From the NCBI RefSeq assembly GCF_938010505.1, contig NZ_CALLVP010000150.1, positions 1 to 6,052 of the forward strand: a DNA stretch of 6,052 bases, written 5' to 3'. The stretch's first letter is position 1. Each line of letters begins with the position of its first letter. The position numbers and the translations under genes are program-made. A model generated the notes under the pieces. The model saw only the letters and a program-made list of their open reading frames with translations, did no database searches and had not been told where the DNA came from. Source of the stretch: an uncultured Veillonella sp. (GTDB lineage: Bacteria > Bacillota > Negativicutes > Veillonellales > Veillonellaceae). Below are positions 1 to 5,735 of this stretch, one piece after another.

Positions 1-16
1 GTGAGTAATTTCTCAC
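1..16. promoter_or_regulatory. Imperfect palindrome at the window edge, possible operator or small hairpin
   Basis: GTGAG (1-5) is the reverse complement of CTCAC (12-16), and the centre AATT is also symmetric, leaving only the T6/T11 pair mismatched. The site lies just upstream of the weak promoter candidate for the siroheme protein gene, which fits an operator. It could equally be the tail of a structure belonging to the gene left of the window. GTGA and TCAC are 8 bases apart, so the spacing does not fit the CRP consensus (6). No regulator is assigned. Confidence 0.3.
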
Positions 17-19
17 AGT

Positions 20-47
20 TTCTCAAAATCTAATATGTTAGTATAAA
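20..47 (+). promoter_or_regulatory. Weak sigma-A-like promoter candidate for the siroheme protein gene
   Basis: A TATAAA hexamer at 42-47 is a fair -10 box. TTCTCA at 20-25 matches four of six bases of a -35 box, with a 16-base spacer. In such AT-rich DNA these matches arise easily by chance, so the call rests mainly on position, about 40 bases before the start codon. Confidence 0.25.
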
Positions 48-89
48 TAGGATGATGATGAATAAGCATGCTAGATTTGAGGAGGAACG

Positions 90-692
90 ATGAAGACATC
101 TGTAATATTACACGGTTTACATAATGAATTTACTTTAGATCAAATGAAAGCATGCATAGAACTTGCTGAAAAATATGGCGGATCCTTTCGTCATGTTGTA
201 ACAGGTATACAAATTACAGGTATTGAAAAAGATGATAAAGAACAGCTTATTTCTGAATTACCTGAAGGTGTGACTACCGTTGTTCATAGAGGGGTAAACT
301 CTCTGATTGCCTGTGTTGGTAAAGGCTACTGTAAAAATGGCCAAATGGAAACAAAAGAACTAGCTGATTATATAGAACGCAAGCACTATGGTCGTAAAAC
401 CTCTCACAAATGTAAGATTGGTATTAGTGGCTGTGGACGTAACTGTCCAGATGCGATGGTTAAAGATATTGCATTTATTGGTACATCCCAAGGATATATG
501 TTAGCTGTTGGCGGTAACACTGGTATTAAACCAGAAGCAGGTACCATATTAGCTAGAAATTTAACGATAGAGCAATCTAAAAAGGCCGTAGATATATTAG
601 TTGATTGGTATGCAAAACATGGTCAGCCTCGTGAACGCATGGGAAAACTGTTAGCTAGACTTGGTAATCCACTAGAAAATATAGAGTTATAA
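90..692 (+). CDS. Stand-alone siroheme/[4Fe-4S] sulfite-nitrite-reductase-like domain protein
   Basis: This 200-residue cytoplasmic protein is a single copy of the nitrite/sulfite reductase fold. The N-terminal ferredoxin-like half spans roughly residues 1-65. The cofactor half carries C75-X5-C81 (CVGKGYC) and C115-X3-C119 (SGCGRNCPDA), the four-cysteine pattern that in the family ligates a 4Fe-4S cluster coupled to siroheme. True assimilatory or dissimilatory reductases are far longer, with duplicated domains or partner subunits, so this is a minimal form. Its substrate and electron donor cannot be read from the sequence. By eye, the N-terminal half has V-V-T (36-38) where many relatives have a T-x-R-Q motif, so a siroheme-contacting arginine may be absent. 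The ATG at 90 is supported by AGGAGG at 80-85, although the 4-base spacing is short. It is separated from the heat-shock operon by a long gap and is probably an independent unit. The family call is firm, the function open. Confidence 0.85.
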   Translation: MKTSVILHGLHNEFTLDQMKACIELAEKYGGSFRHVVTGIQITGIEKDDKEQLISELPEGVTTVVHRGVNSLIACVGKGYCKNGQMETKELADYIERKHYGRKTSHKCKIGISGCGRNCPDAMVKDIAFIGTSQGYMLAVGGNTGIKPEAGTILARNLTIEQSKKAVDILVDWYAKHGQPRERMGKLLARLGNPLENIEL

Positions 693-780
693 TTGATTTA
701 GGTTATATTATTGCGCTGTTATAGTTAGAATACCTTTATAATGACGATTCAATTCTAGTAAAAAATAATATTATAAATTT

Positions 781-886
781 AAACACTTATACTATTTTAT
801 AGGTCTAAATTTTTATTAGTCAAAATATATTTATTCGATTAATAAATTATTAGAAGATCATATAAAGTGAGATAGTATAAGTGTTT
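781..886. repeat. 106-bp nested inverted repeat with 15-bp perfect arms
   Basis: AAACACTTATACTAT (781-795) is the exact reverse complement of ATAGTATAAGTGTTT (872-886). Inside, TCTAA (804-808) pairs with TTAGA (850-854), and ATTTATT (829-835) forms a 7-bp hairpin with AATAAAT (841-847) around a 5-base loop. The nesting would let an RNA fold into one long interrupted stem. Terminal arms of this length also resemble a miniature inverted-repeat element, but no clear target-site duplication flanks it. Structured RNA, element relic and long-looped terminator all remain possible. Confidence 0.55.
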
Positions 887-951
887 TCTTATTATTATAA
901 TTTGATTTTTTGACTAATTAATTAAAAATATCAAATTGTCTTTTTGACTAA
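815..951. repeat. Three copies of a TTTTGACTAA word, one inverted
   Basis: TTTTGACTAA occurs directly at 908-917 and 942-951, each preceded by another T. It occurs inverted as TTAGTCAAAA at 816-825. The inverted copy pairs with the first direct copy over 11 bases (815-825 with 908-918). Two direct copies 34 bases apart upstream of the hrcA promoter could be binding sites of an unidentified regulator. The inverted copy lies inside the large inverted repeat, so the two pairings would be alternative or pseudoknotted. Low sequence complexity tempers this. Confidence 0.4.
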
Positions 952-986
952 ATAGATTTTATTTGGCTTTTTAATGATTTTTTAGC

Positions 987-1014
987 TTGACATTTTTCTT
1001 GAATATGATAATAT
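987..1014 (+). promoter_or_regulatory. Sigma-A-like promoter of the hrcA heat-shock operon
   Basis: A perfect -35 box TTGACA lies at 987-992. The best -10 candidate is TAATAT at 1009-1014, with a 16-base spacer and an extended TGN (1006-1008) in front. TATTAT at 1012-1017 with a 19-base spacer is an alternative. Either predicts transcription starting near 1020-1025, directly at the left arm of the CIRCE operator. This is the usual arrangement for HrcA-repressed vegetative promoters. The -35 box is clear; the exact -10 box is uncertain. Confidence 0.75.
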
Positions 1015-1025
1015 TATACATGCGA

Positions 1026-1052
1026 TTAGCACTCAAAGTTTATGAGTGCTAA
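1026..1052. promoter_or_regulatory. Perfect CIRCE operator (HrcA binding site)
   Basis: TTAGCACTC (1026-1034) and GAGTGCTAA (1044-1052) flank a 9-base spacer, matching the CIRCE consensus at all 18 arm positions. HrcA dimers bind this DNA and repress the heat-shock operon. The site starts at or just after the predicted transcription start and ends 14 bases before the hrcA start codon. It would therefore also form a hairpin in the mRNA leader just upstream of the hrcA ribosome binding site. Confidence 0.97.
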
Positions 1053-1054
1053 CA

Positions 1055-1061
1055 AGAGGTG
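1055..1061 (+). promoter_or_regulatory. hrcA ribosome binding site that decides the start codon
   Basis: AGAGGTG lies 5 bases before ATG at 1067. An in-frame GTG at 1046 would add seven residues, but it sits inside the right arm of CIRCE and has no Shine-Dalgarno sequence. The ATG, giving MDERKQ as in other HrcA proteins, is preferred. Confidence 0.85.
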
Positions 1062-1066
1062 TCATT

Positions 1067-2095
1067 ATGGATGAAAGAAAACAGCGCATCTTGCGAGCCA
1101 TAATTGAAGACTACGTTAAATCCGCAGAACCTGTAGGCTCTCGAACGATTGCTAAGAATTATGATCTTGGTATCAGCCCTGCTACGGTACGGAACGAAAT
1201 GTCAGATTTAGAGGAATTAGGCTATTTAGAGCAACCTCATACATCGGCGGGGCGTATTCCTTCAGCTAAGGGCTATCGCTTATATGTTGATTCTATGTTG
1301 AGTCGACAACCTGTTCCATTACAGGATGCTGAAAAAATTGAAATGTTATGGAAACATTCCAATGGATCAACGAGTGAACTCTTTCTAAATATGGCTAAGC
1401 TACTTTCACAGGTAAGCCATAGCATGAGTTTATTCTTAGCACCAGCCCATGATAGAGCATTAATTAAATACATTCATGTATTACCGCTAGATAGTCATCA
1501 AGCCATTATGGTTGTTATCACTGAAACAGGAGCACTCGATAATGAATTGATGTACTTTGGTGAAAGTGTTTCACCAGAGCTTTTACAGAATCTAGCCATA
1601 CAATTTAGCAATGCACTACAGAATGTAAGTATTGGTCATGTAACGGCTGAGGCTTTAGGATCTATATTGGTCTATATGGAAGGACCGCAGGGAATTTTAT
1701 TAATCCTTTCGGAGACATTATTACGAGCTATTAATAAACGTAAGTTGTTCTATTCGGTAGGTACCACAGAGTTGTTAAATCAACCAGAGTTTAAGTCTGT
1801 TGAGAAGGTACAACCCTTGCTTTCCTTAGTGGAAGAACAAAATCAATTAGGACAGTTATTAAAAGATGATTCTCCAACACCTGTTAAGGTCAAGATTGGT
1901 ATTGAGAACGAAACTGAAGCACTACATTCAATGAGTGTGGTACAAGCTGATTTTACGAATCAAGATCAGCCTATCGGAACTCTTGCTATTCTTGGTCCAA
2001 CGCGGATGGAATATGGACGTATCATCGGCATGTTGTCCCATATGAAACATATAATGGAAACTATGGTAAAAGAACAAAACAGAAAGGGCATGTAA
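1067..2095 (+). CDS. hrcA: Heat-inducible transcription repressor HrcA
   Basis: HrcA is the dimeric cytoplasmic repressor that binds CIRCE and shuts off the chaperone operon; in studied Firmicutes its active folding depends on GroEL. The protein is 342 residues, a normal length. The N-terminal winged-helix DNA-binding domain covers about residues 1-75 and includes the conserved run EPVGSRTIA (21-29), ISPATVRNEM (36-45), LEELGYLEQPHTSAGRIPS (48-66) and the GYRLYVD segment. The rest corresponds to the dimerisation and inserted domains. It is the first gene of the operon, directly behind the operator, so it represses itself. Its TAA stop shares one base with the ATG of grpE (TAATG), implying translational coupling. 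The start at 1067 is chosen over the upstream GTG because of its Shine-Dalgarno site and family alignment. Nothing is truncated. Confidence 0.97.
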   Translation: MDERKQRILRAIIEDYVKSAEPVGSRTIAKNYDLGISPATVRNEMSDLEELGYLEQPHTSAGRIPSAKGYRLYVDSMLSRQPVPLQDAEKIEMLWKHSNGSTSELFLNMAKLLSQVSHSMSLFLAPAHDRALIKYIHVLPLDSHQAIMVVITETGALDNELMYFGESVSPELLQNLAIQFSNALQNVSIGHVTAEALGSILVYMEGPQGILLILSETLLRAINKRKLFYSVGTTELLNQPEFKSVEKVQPLLSLVEEQNQLGQLLKDDSPTPVKVKIGIENETEALHSMSVVQADFTNQDQPIGTLAILGPTRMEYGRIIGMLSHMKHIMETMVKEQNRKGM

Positions 2096-2640
2096 TGACT
2101 GAAGAACAAGACATTAAACAAGAAACAGTGGAGGAAACAGTGGACACTACGAATGTAGAGGAACCAACTGTTGAAAAAACTGAAGAAGCTGTGGCTGATG
2201 CTGCTCAAGTGTTAGAAGAACTTAAAGCCGACTTTGATAATCGCTATAAACGGTTACAAGCGGACTTTGAAAACTTCAAACGACGTACTAATCAGGAAAA
2301 AGAGCAACTTGCAGGATATGTTAAAGGGGATGTATTAACAGACCTTCTTCCTGTCTTGGATAACTTTGAACGGGCTGTTCAAAGTCCTGCAGAAGGGGAA
2401 GCAAAAGTATTCCTCGATGGATTCATTATGATTTATCAAAACTTGATGGCTATGTTATCTAAACATGGTTTAGCTGTTATCGAAGCAGTTGGTCAACCAT
2501 TTGATCCGAATTTCCATCAAGCGATTATGCGAGTACCATCAGATGAGTTTGAATCTGATACGGTATGTGAAGTATTGCAAACTGGCTATACTGTTGATGG
2601 TCGTTGTATTCGTCCCGCAATGGTAAAAGTTGTTGAATAG
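2095..2640 (+). CDS. grpE: Nucleotide exchange factor GrpE
   Basis: GrpE is the homodimeric co-chaperone that releases ADP from DnaK and acts as a thermosensor in the Hsp70 cycle. The protein is 181 residues, typical for the family. Residues 1-35 are a disordered Glu/Thr/Val-rich tail. A long helix from about 36 to 95 contains DFDNRYKRLQADFENFKRR, the dimer coiled coil. The C-terminal beta domain that inserts into the DnaK cleft carries the signature FDPNFHQAI (136-144), EVLQTGY (159-165) and RPAMVKV (173-179). The start overlaps the hrcA stop by one base. A purine-rich AAAGGG upstream (2083-2088) can serve as ribosome binding site within the hrcA end, fitting coupled translation. It is followed after 27 bases by dnaK. 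Confidence 0.97.
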   Translation: MTEEQDIKQETVEETVDTTNVEEPTVEKTEEAVADAAQVLEELKADFDNRYKRLQADFENFKRRTNQEKEQLAGYVKGDVLTDLLPVLDNFERAVQSPAEGEAKVFLDGFIMIYQNLMAMLSKHGLAVIEAVGQPFDPNFHQAIMRVPSDEFESDTVCEVLQTGYTVDGRCIRPAMVKVVE

Positions 2641-2667
2641 ATTATAAAGTTTTAGGAGGCATATATT

Positions 2668-4506
2668 ATGGCAAAGGTAATTGGTATTGATTTAGGTACA
2701 ACAAACTCTTGTGTTGCTGTTATGGAAGGTGGCGAACCTACGGTTATTACTAACCAAGAAGGCGCTCGCACAACTCCTTCTGTTGTTGGTTTTGCTAAAA
2801 ATGGCGAACGTTTAGTTGGTCAATTGGCTAAACGTCAAGCTGTATCCAACCCAGAAAACACAATTCTTTCTATTAAACGTCATATGGGTACTGATCACAA
2901 AGTAAATGTTGAAGGTAAAGATTATACTCCTCAAGAAATTTCTGCAATGATTCTTCAAAAAATCAAAGCTGACGCAGAAGCTTACTTGGGCGAACCGGTA
3001 AAACAAGCTGTTATTACAGTTCCAGCTTACTTCACAGATTCCCAACGTCAAGCAACAAAAGATGCTGGTGCGATTGCAGGTCTTGAAGTTCTTCGTATCA
3101 TCAATGAACCAACAGCAGCTGCTCTTGCTTACGGTGTAGATAAAGACGAAGATGGTAAAGTTCTTGTATTTGACCTTGGTGGTGGTACATTTGACGTATC
3201 CATCCTTGAACTTGGTGATGGCGTATTCGAAGTATTAGCAACATCTGGTAACAACAACCTTGGTGGTGATGACTTCGACCAACGTATCATGAACTACTTA
3301 ATCGAAGAATTTAAAAAAGAAACTGGCATTGATTTGTCCAATGATAAATTGGCAGATCAACGTTTAAAAGAAGCTGCTGAAAAAGCAAAAATTGAATTGT
3401 CTGGTGTAGCTAGCACAAATATCAACTTACCATTCATCACAGCTGATGCTACAGGTCCTAAACACTTAGACGTAACATTAACTCGTGCTAAATTTGAAGA
3501 ATTGACTGCTGACTTAGTACAAGCAACTATTGAACCTACTCGTAAAGCTATGAGCGATGCTGGTTTATCTGCATCCGATATCGATAAAGTATTGTTAGTT
3601 GGTGGTTCTAGCCGTATTCCAGCTGTACAAGAAGCAATCAAAAAAGTATTGGGTAAAGAACCAACTAAAAATGTTAACCCTGATGAATGTGTAGCTATTG
3701 GTGCTGCTATTCAAGGTGGTGTATTAGTAGGTGAAGTTAAAGATGTATTGTTACTTGACGTAACGCCATTGTCCCTTGGTATCGAAACAATGGGTGGTGT
3801 GTTCACACGTATTATCGATCGTAACACTACAATCCCTACATCTAAATCTCAAGTATTCTCTACTGCAGCAGATAACCAACCATCTGTAGATATCCATGTA
3901 TTACAAGGTGAACGTGAATTCGCAGCAGATAATAAAACATTGGGTCGTTTCAACTTGGATGGTATCCCTGCGGCTCCTCGTGGGGTTCCTCAAATCGAAG
4001 TAACATTCGACATCGATGCTAATGGTATCGTACATGTAAAAGCTAAAGATTTGGGGACTCAAAAAGAACAAAAAATTACCATTACTTCTTCTAGCGGCTT
4101 GAAAGAAGAAGAAATTGACCGCATGGTTAAAGAAGCTGAAGCTCATGCAGCAGAAGATAAAGCTAGAAAAGAAGAATTAGATGTTAAAAACAATGCTGAT
4201 TCCTTAGTATATCAAGCTGAGAAAGCATTGAAAGATCTTGATGGTCAAGGCGATGCAGCTTTATTGAAAGAAGTGGAAGAAGCTAAAGATAAATTGAAAA
4301 AATCTATTGAAGCTGGCAATATCGAAGACATCAAGAAAGATAGCGAAGCTTTGGAACAACCATTACATAAATTAGCTGAACAAATGTATGCAGCGGCTCA
4401 ACAAGCACAACAAGCTGCTGGTGGCGCTGAACAAGGCCAACAAGCAAAAGCTGACAATAATGTAGTTGATGCTGATTACACTGTAGTGGATGACGAAAAG
4501 AAATAA
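2668..4506 (+). CDS. dnaK: Molecular chaperone DnaK (Hsp70)
   Basis: DnaK is an ATP-driven cytoplasmic chaperone that binds exposed hydrophobic peptides. The 612-residue protein is complete. Hsp70 signatures are IDLGTTNSCV (7-16), VFDLGGGTFDVS (167-178) and VLLVGGSSRIPAV (308-320), all in the nucleotide-binding domain. The linker DVLLLDVTPLSLG (359-371) leads into the beta substrate-binding domain (to about 480). A helical lid follows (about 480-575), then a Gln/Ala-rich tail ending VVDADYTVVDDEKK. After IKRHMG (69-74) the sequence runs directly to the VEGKDYTPQEIS segment, lacking the roughly two-dozen-residue insertion of proteobacterial DnaK; this is the monoderm-type form. AGGAGG at 2654-2659, 8 bases before the ATG, is the strongest ribosome binding site in the operon, consistent with DnaK being needed in excess over its partners. 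Codons look optimised for high expression (CGT, GGT, GTA, TTA/CTT). Heat induction would come through CIRCE. Confidence 0.99.
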   Translation: MAKVIGIDLGTTNSCVAVMEGGEPTVITNQEGARTTPSVVGFAKNGERLVGQLAKRQAVSNPENTILSIKRHMGTDHKVNVEGKDYTPQEISAMILQKIKADAEAYLGEPVKQAVITVPAYFTDSQRQATKDAGAIAGLEVLRIINEPTAAALAYGVDKDEDGKVLVFDLGGGTFDVSILELGDGVFEVLATSGNNNLGGDDFDQRIMNYLIEEFKKETGIDLSNDKLADQRLKEAAEKAKIELSGVASTNINLPFITADATGPKHLDVTLTRAKFEELTADLVQATIEPTRKAMSDAGLSASDIDKVLLVGGSSRIPAVQEAIKKVLGKEPTKNVNPDECVAIGAAIQGGVLVGEVKDVLLLDVTPLSLGIETMGGVFTRIIDRNTTIPTSKSQVFSTAADNQPSVDIHVLQGEREFAADNKTLGRFNLDGIPAAPRGVPQIEVTFDIDANGIVHVKAKDLGTQKEQKITITSSSGLKEEEIDRMVKEAEAHAAEDKARKEELDVKNNADSLVYQAEKALKDLDGQGDAALLKEVEEAKDKLKKSIEAGNIEDIKKDSEALEQPLHKLAEQMYAAAQQAQQAAGGAEQGQQAKADNNVVDADYTVVDDEKK

Positions 4507-4522
4507 GAAGGGTTGGTAAATA

Positions 4523-5680
4523 ATGGCACGAGATTATTATGACATCCTAGGGGTCAGCAAAAACGCCTCTCAAGATGAAATCAAAAAAGCCTTCCGTAAA
4601 AAGGCTCGCCAATACCATCCAGACGTAAATAAAGACAATCCAAAGGAAGCAGAAGCAAAGTTTAAAGAAGCAAATGAAGCTTACGAAGTATTGTCTGACG
4701 AAACTAAAAAAGCTCAATATGACCAATTCGGCCACGACGCTTTCAAACAAGGAGGCGGCACTGGAGCCGGTGGTTTCCAAGGCGGCTTTGGTGGTTTTGG
4801 CGGGCAAGCTGGTGGCTTTGGTGATATCTTTGGTGACATTTTTGGGGGCATGTTTGGCGGTGGTCGTCAACAACAAGGCCCTCAAAAAGGTAATGACTTG
4901 CGTGAAGATATCGATATATCCTTTGAAGATGCAGCCTTTGGGAAGTCCATGGAAATCGAAGTGCATCGTCATGAAGAATGTGATCACTGTCATGGTACTG
5001 GTGGTGAACCAGGCTCTCGTGTCGATACTTGTCCAAACTGTCATGGTTCTGGTCAAGAGGCGGTTATTCAAAATACGCCATTTGGTCGTATGCAATCCGT
5101 GCGCACTTGTTCCCGTTGTCATGGTTCTGGTAAAAGCATCGAAAAACCTTGTTCTAAATGCCGTGGTACGGGTGAAATGCTTGCTAAACGCAAGATTTCT
5201 ATCAAGATTCCTGCTGGCGTAGACAGCGGTTCTCGCTTACGTGTAGCTAATGAAGGGGAACCAGGTATTTTAGGCGGTCCTAAAGGGGATCTTTATGTAT
5301 ATATCTTTGTTCGTCCTCATAAGGAATTTGAACGAAATGGTAATGACGTTATTAGCCGTGTAAATATTAGCTTTGCTCAAGCTGCTCTTGGTGCGACTAT
5401 ACAAGTTAATACCTTAGATGGTAAAGTAGAGTTAAAGATTCCGGAAGGTACTCAAACGGGAACGGCATTCCGCGTAAAGGGCAAAGGTATTCCATATTTG
5501 CGTAACCCTAACCAACGAGGGGACCAACACATTGTGGTAACTGTCCAAACGCCTAAGAAGTTGACCGATGCTCAACGTGAGTTATTATTACGCTTTGCAA
5601 ATGAAAGTAACGAAGATGTTAATAATTTACAAGTGAGCAAAAGTCTCTTTGAAAAAATCAAGGACTGTTTAACGAAATGA
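4523..5680 (+). CDS. dnaJ: Co-chaperone DnaJ (Hsp40, type I)
   Basis: DnaJ delivers non-native proteins to DnaK and stimulates its ATPase. The 385-residue protein has the full type I layout. The J domain (about 4-70) contains the catalytic H32-P33-D34 loop. A Gly/Phe-rich linker (about 76-114) includes repeated GGFGG and DIFGDIFGG. Four CxxCxGxG zinc-binding repeats begin at C153, C170, C196 and C210, making two zinc centres. The C-terminal beta domains (about 222-345) carry the substrate groove, and a dimerisation end follows. The start is supported by AAGGG at 4508-4512, 10 bases before the ATG, with only 16 bases between the dnaK stop and this gene. It ends in TGA, and the next gene starts 55 bases later behind a hairpin. 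All key residues are present. Confidence 0.98.
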   Translation: MARDYYDILGVSKNASQDEIKKAFRKKARQYHPDVNKDNPKEAEAKFKEANEAYEVLSDETKKAQYDQFGHDAFKQGGGTGAGGFQGGFGGFGGQAGGFGDIFGDIFGGMFGGGRQQQGPQKGNDLREDIDISFEDAAFGKSMEIEVHRHEECDHCHGTGGEPGSRVDTCPNCHGSGQEAVIQNTPFGRMQSVRTCSRCHGSGKSIEKPCSKCRGTGEMLAKRKISIKIPAGVDSGSRLRVANEGEPGILGGPKGDLYVYIFVRPHKEFERNGNDVISRVNISFAQAALGATIQVNTLDGKVELKIPEGTQTGTAFRVKGKGIPYLRNPNQRGDQHIVVTVQTPKKLTDAQRELLLRFANESNEDVNNLQVSKSLFEKIKDCLTK

Positions 5681-5687
5681 ACAGCTC

Positions 5688-5716
5688 ATGTGAAGGAATG
5701 GTTCGTTCCATCACAT
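5688..5716 (+). promoter_or_regulatory. Intercistronic stem-loop between dnaJ and prmA
   Basis: ATGTGA (5688-5693) pairs with TCACAT (5711-5716). After one A/A mismatch, GGAA (5695-5698) pairs with TTCC (5706-5709), leaving the 7-base loop TGGTTCG. No T-run follows, so it is not an intrinsic terminator by itself. It ends 8 bases before the prmA Shine-Dalgarno AAAGGAG (5724-5730). It could be an mRNA processing or stability element, or part of the leader structure that continues into prmA. Confidence 0.6.
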
Positions 5717-5735
5717 TCCCTATAAAGGAGCATAT

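Larger units (their letters stand above)
693..986. other. AT-rich intergenic region without a convincing gene
   Basis: I find no plausible coding frame, tRNA or rRNA here. The stretch is very AT-rich and contains the nested inverted repeat and the TTTTGACTAA words listed separately. It also has a weak AT hairpin: AATTTGAT (899-906) pairs with ATCAAATT (930-937), followed shortly by TTTTT at 941-945. No clear GC-stemmed intrinsic terminator follows the siroheme protein gene, so its transcript end is not identified. The AT hairpin with its T-run is the nearest candidate, but it is weak. Confidence 0.6.

Noticed and set aside
1..17. CRP-type binding site in GTGAG...CTCACA
   Set aside because: GTGA and TCAC are separated by 8 bases instead of 6, and half of any flanking context is cut off by the window edge.
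816..951. CRISPR-like array from the TTTTGACTAA copies
   Set aside because: Only three 10-base copies, one inverted, with irregular spacing and no repeat-spacer structure.
1046..1066. GTG at 1046 as the start of hrcA
   Set aside because: It lies within the CIRCE right arm, has no Shine-Dalgarno sequence, and the extra residues do not match the family start; ATG at 1067 has AGAGGTG upstream.
4547..5122. Long open frames overlapping dnaJ on the minus strand (4547-5122) and in another plus frame (4674-5222)
   Set aside because: They are shadows created by the biased, repetitive Gly/Phe and zinc-finger codons of dnaJ; their translations are low-complexity and show no family motif.
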